From Conoideocrella luteorostrata (lineage: Eukaryota; Ascomycota; Sordariomycetes; Hypocreales; Clavicipitaceae): a stretch of DNA of 64,000 nt. The stretch is from NCBI GenBank assembly GCA_032433595.1, contig JASWJB010000022.1:203148-267147 (forward strand), in the 5' to 3' direction. The position numbers and the translations under genes were made by a program. This document shows positions 54,758 through 64,000 of this stretch, piece after piece (position 1 is the first letter of the stretch; each line of letters begins with the position of its first letter). Below the pieces are notes generated by a model. It was not told the origin of the DNA. It saw only the letters and a list, made by a program, of their open reading frames with translations, and ran no database searches.

Positions 54758-55612
54758 ATGCGATTCTTCAGTCTGCACAACAAGTGCATTTGCCTCTTGA
54801 TTGCGCATCCGGACGATGAGGCCATGTTTTTTGCGCCACTCTGATCGCGCTCACGCGACCCGAGACGGGAGATTCTGTCAAGATATTGTGTCTCAGCAGT
54901 GGGGCGTGAAATCAATTGCCCATGTCACGCCTTTTACTCTACAAAGGCAACCGTAGAGTCGACCTCGAGGCCACAGCGCCAACCTAGATTAATCCCGACA
55001 GGCGACGCCGCGCAAGAAGGAACTGGTTCAGAGCGGACTCATGCTCGGCCTGCGTAAAGCAGAAGACGTCACTGTCGTGGACAGGCCATATGCCTCTCTC
55101 TTCCCCGCCCCTGTGTTCACGCAAACTAACCAACCCGCGACGACTTCCCCCATCCCATGACCAAGACCTGAGACGCTTCCCAGATCTCGACGCTCCTCTC
55201 CATCGCATTCCCCCCGAACCTCCCACGCCATGGCGCCGCCGCCTCGACCCTGCCGACCGCCGCGATCGACTTGCTCATAACATTCGGCGTGGACGGCGTG
55301 TCGGATCATCCGAGCCACATCAGCCTATACCACGGCGCTAAGGCCTTTGTGGAGGCATTGGTGCACGGCGAGCCCGGTCGGGCGTCGCCTGTCGACCTCT
55401 ACAGTCTGAAGAGCGTGTCGCTCATGCGCAAGTACATCTCTATTACTGATGTGTTCGCCATGTTGATGATTGCCTGGGGGCGAGGCGCGTCCGCGGCAAC
55501 ATGGGCCCCCACCTAGGGGCGTTGGTCTTTATGGCCGGGCTATCTGGTGCTGATGGGGGTTTTGACGGCGTGGCGGGCCATGACTAGGCCATACCGGAGA
55601 CAGATGGTATAG
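54758..55612 (+). pseudogene. PIG-L family N-acetylglucosaminyl-PI de-N-acetylase, frameshifted
   Basis: Relic of the enzyme that removes acetate from GlcNAc-PI in GPI-anchor synthesis on the ER membrane. The metal and catalytic motif AHPDDEAMFFAP is intact near 54800. The frame then slips by one base, so TLIALTRPETGDSVKILCLSSG is read in another frame from about 54838. Further on ELVQSGLMLGLRKAEDVTVVD, LLITFGVDGVSDHPSHISLYHGAKAFVEAL and VDLYSLKSVSLMRKY appear in order but in different frames, down to a TAG at 55610. Several indels inactivate it. A functional copy is presumably elsewhere, since GPI synthesis is essential. Confidence 0.8.
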
Positions 55613-55758
55613 TTTCGGTATAGGTGGATTGCCTCCAGTCGGTACATGATGATGAATGATTTGTAGCTAGAGAACAAGCCGGACTCGTATGTATGAAATA
55701 TACTTGGTGATAAGTTCGTGATTACTTAAGAGTAGCTGAACATTAATAAAACCCAAGT

Positions 55759-57005
55759 TCACTGCGCAAGGAGCCGTTCCTCCAGCCTCGCCCACCAATC
55801 TTGCCAATCAACAATCTTTCTTCCAAGTTGAGCTTCTTCGGCAGCAAACACCATAGCATGGCTCATAAATGCCTCCTTCAAAGTGCAGCCAACATATTTC
55901 GCTTGCGCCTGCTCTACGCTGAGCTTACCGTTGATAACAGCTTCCACAGCCTGCGAGAAACTGTTCATCAGACCACCGTCACCGCCGCCATGTCCGCCAG
56001 CGGCCTTTGGGGGGGTGAAGACTTTCACCGCCTCCGGTTCACAGAAGTTATCAAGTATGTAGACTCGAATCTCGTTGCTGTCGTACTGTATCTCTCCGTG
56101 GGTGCCTGAGATTTTGCCTCGCCGCTTAGACTGGGCTTCCGTAAAAGCGGCCATGTGGAAGATTGCGGTCTTGGGTCCGCGATCAGGAAACTCCTCACCG
56201 CCGACAGCGCGAGAGTCGTCATCCCAGGGTAGGGTTACGATTTGATCGTCAAGGAAATCATTGTCGGACTCCCAGACACAACGGGCATACCACTGCTTGG
56301 ACTCGATGGTGGCTCTTGGTGTAGGGCATCGTAGTCTTCAGAAAGAACCTCTGTCAAGACGGCACGCCCGTGGTGGGTCCCCGATGCAGCTTTGATATCT
56401 TCTATATCTGGGACGACGACACATATGGACCAATCTCGTTCTCCATTATCGTAGAGCTTCTCGACGTACAACTTCTTGGCACTCCAATCGCAGCTCCGTT
56501 CGTGAGAGCATGAGAAGCAATTAGTGGCGTTTTTAGCTGCTGTCGGTTTTCATACTTGGTGAATAGTGACAGGTTGCCAGCTGAGGTAACCAGGCTGGGC
56601 ATGTGCGTCGGTTCGCCGCAGTCCGTCCTGTAGCAGAGCAGCCACAATATGAAGTCGATGTTATGACAAGACTTGCAAAGAAGTGATGGCGCCGCAACGG
56701 ACTCCTTCCGCCAGTTGCGTCGCACATAAGAGTGTGAGAAGTGAAACCAACCAACTGGCTCAGTATGCCCAACCAATATGACCTCCACGGTCGCTCTGTC
56801 CTCCAACAGAAGCCTCCTCAAAAGCATATTGTGAGGGCTGTATCGCAGGACATAACCGGTCAAGAAGATCGTTTCTGGATTCTTTGCTCCGCCGAGGCTG
56901 ACGTATTTGTCTGACAGTCCTGGAGAGATGTTGCCATCGGCTTCTCGCATAGGACGTGCAACTTCAACGGCCCAAACGCTTGCACAACTTCCTTTTGCGT
57001 ATCGT
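55759..57005 (-). pseudogene. Gfo/Idh/MocA-type NAD(P)-dependent oxidoreductase, truncated and frameshifted
   Basis: On the minus strand the order of a Gfo/Idh/MocA oxidoreductase can be read, but in several frames. LKLHVLCEKPMATSLQDC (the EKP motif, ~56980-56930) shifts to LGGAKNPETIFLTGYVLRYSPHNMLL, then GWFHFSHSYVRRNWRKE. A shift leads into CSHERSCDWSAKKLYVEKLYDNGERDW, another to WYARCVWESDND, and last GTHGEIQYDSNEIRVYILDNF...GGHGGGDGGLMNSF to the stop at 55759. The Rossmann N-terminus is missing upstream of ~57005, where simple GC-rich repeats begin. The protein would have been a sugar- or polyol-type dehydrogenase; it is not functional. Confidence 0.8.
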
Positions 57006-57044
57006 CTTGAGTGCTATTGCGCGGGGGTTGAAGTGTAATATGTT

Positions 57045-57110
57045 ACATCAAAGGCGGGCACCAAAGGCGGGCACTAAAGTCGGGGCAACCCAACCGGGGG
57101 GGGGGGGCCT
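57045..57110. repeat. Simple repeat: AAAGGCGGGCACC units and a G(12) run
   Basis: Two copies of AAAGGCGGGCAC(C/T) followed by a G-run at about 57095-57106. It marks the truncation edge of the oxidoreductase relic. Confidence 0.6.
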
Positions 57111-57220
57111 GCACACGCCCCAGCACGGAAATATTACGTGCTGGATCCGTCTAGTGGGTGGGATGCTAGACTTGGTACCTGGATTGACGATATTTAGCAG
57201 ATCTTAATGATGACTATAAA

Positions 57221-57278
57221 ACCCAAATGCACGTTAAAAACACCAAATGCACGTTAAAAACAATAAATGCACGTAAAG
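57221..57278 (+). repeat. Three 20-bp tandem units CAAATGCACGTTAAAAACAC
   Basis: Units at 57221-57240, 57241-57260 and a shorter 57261-57278 copy, nearly identical. Confidence 0.8.
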
Positions 57279-57506
57279 AAAAACAAAGTATGTTCAAAAT
57301 GTTGTTGTAAAGTTATTGATGATTTCCACCTTTGACGCGCGCCGGAATCTTCCTCTTGTTGAATTCGTCACGTGAGTAGGTCTGCAATATACTTAGATTC
57401 TCACACTGTCTGTGGGAGCTACCAACCTTGCGCTGCTTAACTCGATCGGGCATCATTCGCAGAAACCGACTTTCGGACAAATCTCACTCTAGTAAGATGG
57501 CTTGCG

Positions 57507-58790
57507 ATGGCTTCGTATGTCTACACCGAACTCCAAGCCACGGAAGGTGGTGACTTGAGGCTGGTCTTCTTACAGCCAGGCAGCTACCACGACGTCCTGC
57601 GCTGCAGCATTCTTCATTATCCAATTCTCGAGGCAAAGACACGATTCAAGGATGAAAGGCTACCTGTCATCGTACTACGGAAGACTCTCCCGGATGGCTG
57701 GACGCCTTGTCCTATTCCTGAGGAACAGCCGATGACGAAGAATGCATCCACGTTACCGGCTCAGCCGGCACCAACAACACGCCGGCCTGGTTAAAGATCC
57801 GCAAAACTCTAGCCACTACTCTGAGGCATCTAAGATATCCTGATCAGCCGCGCACATTGTGGATTGACGCCATCTGCATCAACCAAGCCGATATTACTGA
57901 ACGCGGCCGACAAGTCAAGCGGATGAGCCAAATCTTCCCCCTCTCCCAGAAGGTCATAATCTGGTTGGGCTCCGAGTCCGAAGACAGCAAACATGCGCTA
58001 GAGAACTTGGGGTATTTCAGTCAACAGGTGGAATACATAATTTCTCATCGATGAGGCGATGCCCCAGACGCGCAGGAGCACGACTGGTGGCGAGACGGGT
58101 TTGCGTTGCCCTGCGATGAAAAGACATGGAGATCTATATTGTCTCTGCTGCATCGACCATGGTTTTGAACGTGTCTGGGTTTTGTAGGAGGCTCTCTCGT
58201 GCGACCGAGTGGTGCTTCAATGTGGGCGAGACACCATCACTTGGGTTCATGTACGCAAGGCACTGCTGGTTTTCCGACAGAAATCAGGCATACTGCCGCT
58301 TGATATCAGGGACCGCCTTTTCTCATATGCACGAGGCTTGATGGCACCACAGCTGGCTTCATGTGAACACCTCTCTCTTTGGACGCGAAGTCAGCAATGT
58401 GCAGACCCTCGAGACAAGGTTTACGGAATTCTGGGTCTGTTAGATCCTAAGATCGTAGCCAAGATTGAGGTGGAGTATCAAAGACTACTTTTCGCGAATG
58501 AATGCCTCTTTACTACCACGGAAGGGTATATCGGTATCTCCGCAAGAGGCATGCGCGAAGGCGAGTCCCCCCATCTTGTGGCCTACCTCTAGCCGCCTAC
58601 CACGGTGCCGGTGCTAACATCTACAACTAGGTGACCAAGTTGCTGTCATCCTTGGATGCGACTTTCCGATGGTTATACGGTCTGGAGGTTCCGACCGATG
58701 CTAGGTCGTTGGGCCGTGCTTCGTGTATGGGCTGATGCTCGGCGAGGCCTTGAAGCCGGAAATATCAGTAACTGTATCCAATCTTCTAAT
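57507..58790 (+). pseudogene. HET-domain (heterokaryon incompatibility) protein, multiply disrupted
   Basis: Starts plausibly at MASYVYTELQATEGGDLRLVFLQPG. The HET core is recognisable: LDALSYS then TGA where the conserved Trp of the ALSY-x-W motif belongs, DDEECIHVTGS, LRYPDQPRTLWIDAICINQADITERGRQVKRM, and KVIIWLGSES. A frameshift leads into ERVWVL, a TAG in place of Gln, then EALSCDRVVLQCGRDTITW and DPRDKVYGILGLL. Near 58640-58760 GDQVAVILGCDFPMVIR and FVYGLMLGEAL mark the usual C-terminal segment. The lesions include at least two stops and two frameshifts. HET genes control non-self recognition between fungal individuals. This copy is dead. Confidence 0.85.
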
Positions 58791-59406
58791 GAACGCACGG
58801 GTGGAATCAACACTTTCCATTGAAACGCTAGGTGTTCTCTAAGGAGTTCGGACTATGGCCCCATCGGCGCTCGAGAAGCCATCGCGCCATTCCTTGTCGA
58901 TGGGAAAGTGCCTAAGGCTCCCTCTCTATAGTTTGAATGCGGCTATGGCCGACAAACAGCGAAGCACGTCATTGTCTACTGCCTTAAGGTCCCAAATGGC
59001 AGGAGGGCAGAGCTGAGAGACAAGATCGGATACCTTGGTGAAGAAGACGCACTCAGAGAACGGAAAGAAGCAGGAATCGTGTGAGCTTGGGGATATCGGA
59101 GCATTATAGATACATAGCCAAATTGTTTCAGCAATGGGACGCGAACGCGGAGCAAGAGCATTGGAGAGATAGATAAGTTTTTAACAGGTATTGGCCGGAG
59201 AGACCGAATATGGAATGGAAGAGAGCCCCTGCAGGATAACGCCGGAAAGATCTAGGAAGAAGCTCGGCTGGAAGAAGAATAAGGGCAAAGCAACAGGCAA
59301 ACACCGGTGAGATTTCCTGTGCAATTACAATCACTAGATAGCCACTAGTAGGATTCCATGCCTCTCAAGGCGCGAGGCTGAAGTAATAACACTACCAATA
59401 CATTCC
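58791..59406. other. Spacer between relics
   Basis: No gene recognised. Possibly eroded 3' part of the HET gene. Confidence 0.35.
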
Positions 59407-59690
59407 TCATATTAACTGTAGAGTCTCCAGTACGATGCCTCTTTGCTGAATAGCATCTGCTGACATCCTCGGATCATTAAGGCTGACGCATCTATTGTCT
59501 TTGTTCTTAAACACGAAGGGTGGCAAAAAAAGATCGAGCGACATCACTTCTTCCCAGCCAGGAGGTAACAATCCAAGCCTTGAATCACTCTTCAACAACT
59601 CACCTGTCTCGGTGTTGACAAAGTACGGCAATGCTCAGCATTTGGTGACAGGAAGCACATCTTTCCACAGCTGCTCTAGTTCCACCGGAA
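59407..59690 (-). pseudogene. Remnant with two WW-like segments
   Basis: The minus-strand frame reads VPVELEQLWKDVLPV, a stop, then LPYFVNTETGELLKSD and LPPGWEEV...FVFKNKDNRCVSLNDPRM. These resemble the G-W-E / Y-F-x-N / D-P-R pattern of WW domains as found at the ends of some fungal HET and related proteins. The TGA interrupts it, so it is probably a relic. Weak assignment. Confidence 0.35.
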
Positions 59691-59708
59691 CATGCAACTA
59701 TTCGAAAT

Positions 59709-61293
59709 TTACAGGCTACACAACCCCGGTATCTTCTCTGCCCCTTGGCCGACAAGCCCGTCAAAATAAGCAAGAAGGATCTCGACGTCAAGCATATCCA
59801 AGACACCAAGTGTTGGGTTACTGCTCCTCATTACTTGCCCACCCCACAACACTCTGATGACATACTGCTGGTCTACTGTCTTCTTGTATAGCTCGAAGAC
59901 CACCTCACTGCCCATGCCTGGCCACACCATCTCTTCTACCTGCAAGATGCTCAATATATAACTGATGCTTCCGTCGTGGGCTATGTTGTGTCGATATTTC
60001 ATGCCACTGTTCGTCCTGTCACTAGTACTCGCCGATTCAGTTGCATGTATCGCATGTCGTAGATTTTGCGCCAACTCTGCGATCCATATGCCGTAAGTGC
60101 TAATGCTATAATCGAGCGTGCGTGCCCCGGCGTCTCGGTAAAGGTAGCTGTATTCATACTGCCCGAGTCGAAAAACCTCATCGGCCATCGTCTGCGTAAC
60201 GCAGAGAGACGGGTGGCTGGAATGGCATGGGAGCGGCTTTGCGTGGCAGAGTCGTGCAGAGAGATTGTCAAAGTAATGGTCGAAGGACATGTGGAAGCCT
60301 GAGTCCTCAGGCGAAACCCCACAAATGAGATCGAGAGTGGCGTACAGGCTAGAGGCAGCTTTGAGATGCGCAATCCAGCCCGGATCTCTGCTTCCGATAC
60401 CATACGCCGAGAAGTTCTTCTTCGCCGCCAAGCAGGGGTATGCGGGCTCGAGACTGTCGATTCTAGCAGGCTGGACAAGCAGGGGGAAGTTCTGCTGTGC
60501 CTGGCCGCTAAACATGCCCGACGCAACCATGCTGGCAACCTGCGAAGTGATGACATTATTCGTGACGCGGAAGCTGACAAGCTTTGGGTTGTATGTCTCG
60601 GGGAGGAAGCCAAGCAGATGGTGGTAGACTTGGTACAAATCATTGCCATGCTGCCAGCTGTCGTCGAGCCCTCCGCGGGTGATCTGTGGAAACTGGCAAG
60701 TTCCTTGAAATCCTTCCAAGACCAGGGGATTAGCTGACGAGTTGTACACTTTCCAGTAGGTGTTGGCGGAATGGTTGGCACCGTGGATCGGTGAGGGCGC
60801 CCCGTAGTGGAACAGGGCCTCGTCGTCGCAGTACCATGGATCAGCCTCCAGGGGGAAGGTATTGGCGGCATACGGGGTGCGTTTATGGTGCCGGTGAATT
60901 ACCTCGACGTATGTGAGAACATATGAAGAGTTCACCTTTGGATATTCTGTGCGCCGGACATGAGGCATGTTACACCAGTTGTACGTTCCTAAGTAGAAGT
61001 TAGTAACCGAATTTGTAGACGGAGAAGAAATTTTCGATACCGTATGGAACTCCATCTGGCAGTATCGAGGAATTAAAAACAAATCCATAGGTCCCGGTAC
61101 TGTTAATTGCTGAACTAAGGTTGTTTATTCTCGAGGAGATTGGCGCATGCCAGCTTAGATTCACCAACAAACCAGCACTAATCTTCGCTGCTGGGATGAC
61201 AGATCTGTTTGAGGTGAAAAGGCTGGGTACCAATTCAGAGAACGGTGGTAACGCATAGAATTCCGCTAGTATAAAAAATAGCAGCCACTCCAT
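59709..61293 (-). CDS. Secreted histidine phosphatase (acid phosphatase, branch 2)
   Basis: Two exons, 61293-61041 and 60988-59709. The intron has donor GTATCG, a TTACTAAC branch site and acceptor CTTAG, in phase 1. The product is 510 aa. There is a signal peptide (MEWLLFFILAEFYALPPFSEL) and several N-glycosylation sites. The catalytic motif R-H-x2-R-T-P is seen in VIHRHHKRTPYA (Arg117, His118, Arg121); it differs from the classic RHG in having His at the third position. The second active-site pair is HD in NIAHDGSISYIL (~430). The family hydrolyses phosphomonoesters outside the cell. The neighbouring region is all relics, but this frame is clean. Confidence 0.8.
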
Positions 61294-61477
61294 CGGAAGT
61301 TGTTTAGTCGTGTATGGTCATACGCTTATCAGCGTGGCAAGATTGGATGGAAAATGAGGAGTCGGATTTTCTGCTCTAGAAATTGCAGCTTGCATGATTC
61401 GCCGACTTTTCTCCGATTGGCCGTCTGGGTCACATGGTCAACAGGAGAGGTAGTTGGCCAGGCCTAACAAAAGAAGG
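61294..61477. other. Promoter side of the phosphatase gene
   Basis: Short intergenic stretch upstream of the phosphatase start. Nothing else seen. Confidence 0.4.
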
Positions 61478-61680
61478 TGTGGGTTGCATAGGTGTTGTGC
61501 AGGGGGTAATCGATATCTCTTGCGGTCAAAATGCAATATATTTAATAATCTCTGTCTATCTAAGAAGAAGAAAACAAGTCAAGGTGGAAGGCTCGATACC
61601 GCCGTATAAATATCGTGGCCGAAAGGTGACCACTGACCCGCTCCGTGCTTCCTATTGTGCTTGACGGCAGGATTCCAACA
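61478..61680 (+). mobile_element. Solo LTR of the TGTGGG...CCAACA family
   Basis: From TGTGGGTTGCATAGG to GATTCCAACA, 203 bp. It is flanked by GAAGG and GAAGT, a target duplication with one change. It carries the CGCCGTATAAATATCGTGGC core of the family. Confidence 0.8.
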
Positions 61681-61916
61681 GAAGTGGAAGGCTATTGAAC
61701 ATCACGGAGAAATTTGGTCATGACCTCGGAAAGGTCGATAATGCGGGGATACGAGGAATACGAGATATCAGAGGCAGGAAGGGAATCAGGCATAAAAGGA
61801 AACATTTGGACAGGAATTGGAAGAAGGAATCAGATCATCAATTATCATCGTCAATATTCATCAATTTATATCCTTGTTATTTTCCCTTCCAAATCACTTC
61901 CATACTGTCGCTTCCG
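61681..61916 (-). mobile_element. Minus-strand copy of the TGTCGGAAGC LTR-like repeat
   Basis: Read on the minus strand it begins TGTCGGAAGCGACAGTATGG like the element at 48314, followed by GAAGTGA and TTGATGA tracts. It is cut at 61680 by the solo LTR, which probably inserted into it. Confidence 0.55.
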
Positions 61917-63560
61917 ACAATCTTAACACGCCACAATTCTGATAGATACGGACCCTTTGGACCATAGGGTTTAAAGTCCTCGGGGCTTGGTTTGACTAGG
62001 TAAGTAGTTATCCCGGGAGTAGCCAGCTCCCGCTGGGGTAAATCCTTGTTGAACGAATATGCGCCTGCCGCCTGTTACAGTTCTCGTACTTTGTTGCCAC
62101 CCATAGGCTGCTTTCTACCCCCGGGGGTAACTCATATGAGTGAGAGCCGCGCTCATGTATTGCACTGTTCCAATCCTTCAACGAGCCATTTTCATGCCCA
62201 TGACCTGTCTGGCATCCACAAATTCGACATGCAATGCCAAAGCCAAGTTGGAGACTTGATTGGAATATTCTATTAAGCGCGTGATAATTCACATGCTCTC
62301 GCTTGCAAGAAAGAGTTTAGACTAGCATTAATAGTAACTTTCATTGTGGATCGTGGTAATGTGGTTGGATAGATTCAAGCTGGGTCCCAAGCGTAGCTGG
62401 AGGATTTTGACTTTGCAAAGCCGCAATTGTACGTATCTACACGTAAAGTCGACTTTTGACAGGCCAATCACAGGCAGTGGCAGCACCCACTCGTGAGGGA
62501 TCCTGGGTACCTAGCTGCACGCAGAGTTTAGGTGTAGTCAGATGTATCCTCTTCGCCCTCGCCATCTGCTTCATATTGAGCAAACCTAAAAATCTGGACT
62601 GCAACCATGACACTACACGTATTCTGGAACGCTCATCATTTTGCGCTACAATAAGTGAATATATACAACGCCTGGTGGCCTTGCTTACGAATTGAAAAGG
62701 AGTTCACGCAAATTAAAAGCAAAGACAAAACGAGGGCAATAACCACTTGACCATATTTCAAGCTTGGGAAGAGCAAAGATACTTGTCTGTACTGATTTCA
62801 AATGTACTAGGTACACACTCAAGTGGAACCTACAGGGAAAAGGGTCTAGGCCTCCCTCCACCGCTGAAACCTACGTAGTGTCAGCTTTGATGCACCTCAA
62901 GGAGCCCGCCACAAAGCTTATCCTCACAGCGCACAATTAATATAAATAGCTGAACATTCTCCCTCGAATTTAATATCGATATTCACTATCTTTATACACA
63001 TGTAACTCAATTTTCCATCTTTAACGGGTGAAAAGTCAAACTAAGTAGCAAAAAATATCTACCGCGGAGGGCAGATGGGGCCTTCAGCTACCCTCGAAGG
63101 GGTGAATTGCTTTCAGCATTGGGGGGTATCAAACCCCTTCAGCTTTTGTACACAATTGTTCATCATTAGGCATTACTGTGGGAATCATTATTTTTATTTA
63201 CATAGCTTGATGGGGAGATAAAATTAGAGGAAGGTGGGAAGCTATCTTTGACGTTGTCGACGCCTTCCTCAAGCTATTGCGTTCGTTGCCGGGGGAGCGG
63301 GGAGCATTTTGGGGGATATACGAACTATGGAAAGAACTGTGATGACGATCTAATCCTCTTCCCTGGGCTCCCTGGCTTGCTGCAAAGGATTAAAGAAACT
63401 GAGTTCTTGCTTAGATATTGTGGTTTTCACCCTTTTCACACTGTTCATCATGGTATAAGACTCTTTTACTAGAAGACAAAAATTGCGCACCGAATTAGCA
63501 CAATGTTGAAGACACAAAGTCCGCCACCACTCGGCCGCCCTGTCACGACTTGGGAAACTG
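61917..63560. other. Spacer without recognised gene
   Basis: Short frames only (for example 62456-62695 and 63248-63472), without domains or splice support. Confidence 0.35.
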
Positions 63561-64000
63561 GTAAAGCAGAGTGATAGACAAGACTTCTAAAGTATTCATA
63601 GCTTCTTAGTAACAAGGTAGCACTGTATTATAAATAGTCTTAATCTCTAGCTATTTAATAATTTAGTCTCCTCCTTCCTTACTTATGCTTTACTGTTACC
63701 CTATAGTAAAGAGTTTACTAGCTATATGCTATACTCCTCCTATAGGCTAAGGTATATTACTAGACTTATAATATTATATAGCTTTTAAATACCCTTATAA
63801 GTAATAATCTCTAATAAAGTTACCCCTTTTACCTTATAATTATGCTTAGTTATAACTAAGTAATAGCTAAGTTATAATAAGTAGTATTTTTTTATTTATA
63901 AGTTTTAGGGTAAATAGCTAAATTAGCTAATAACTTTATACCTTAATAGCTATTAACTTATATACTTAATTATATAAATAAGTACTTTTTTTTGCTTTTT
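63561..64000. other. Very TA-rich, RIP-like DNA at the window edge
   Basis: Composition is extremely rich in TA, TTA, TAG and CTA words (AGCTATTTAATAA, TTATAAGTA), the profile left when repeats are RIP-mutated. It is probably the start of a larger repeat block. Confidence 0.55.

Overview
This window is nuclear DNA of a filamentous ascomycete. The genes have short GT-AG introns of about 45-100 nt with TACTAAC/CTGAC-like branch sites. Fungal families are present (Zn2Cys6 regulator, HET domain, DUF7732-like, SRD5A-like reductase), and TA-rich tracts and G:C-to-A:T lesions look like the result of RIP. A large secreted protein with a heat-labile-enterotoxin-A-type ADP-ribosyltransferase domain, a family expanded in insect-associated Hypocreales, makes an entomopathogenic or related hypocrealean fungus the best guess. 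This is inference from the gene families, not a species call.

Layout. 0-7 kb is conserved housekeeping-like sequence: a MINDY-type deubiquitinase with a C-terminal CaaX box, a three-exon steroid 5-alpha-reductase-like membrane enzyme and a three-exon thioesterase-like protein. 7-24 kb is accessory DNA: solo LTRs with perfect 5-bp target duplications, a LINE (Tad-like) remnant, the enterotoxin-like gene, a secreted S33-type peptidase, and two homologous 99-residue proteins of unknown function, one of them between two oppositely oriented solo LTRs beside the toxin-like gene. 24-36 kb looks like a small, partly decayed metabolic cluster: a Zn2Cys6 regulator, an NmrA-like reductase with a damaged 5' end, two SnoaL/NTF2-like proteins (one broken at a 62-bp palindrome, one intact in five exons), a FAD monooxygenase interrupted by an in-frame TGA, and an alpha/beta hydrolase.

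37-42 kb holds the most interesting locus. A 277-residue protein whose strand pattern resembles gasdermin pore-forming domains is transcribed divergently from an 1138-residue TPR-CHAT (caspase-like) protease. A protease plus pore-former pair would be a regulated-cell-death or allorecognition module. The protease assignment is firm; the gasdermin assignment is inference.

43-48 kb contains a 2.08-kb pogo/Fot1-like DNA transposon with terminal inverted repeats and TA target duplication (dead transposase), a second truncated copy, and LTR pieces. 48-54 kb carries two small secreted, probably GPI-anchored proteins separated by repeats. 54.7-58.8 kb is a row of pseudogenes (PIG-L deacetylase, Gfo/Idh/MocA oxidoreductase, HET-domain protein) with frameshifts and nonsense codons. 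A two-exon secreted histidine phosphatase follows at 59.7-61.3 kb, then LTRs and very TA-rich DNA to the end.

Exon borders were set by hand from splice signals and reading-frame continuity; no homology search was run.
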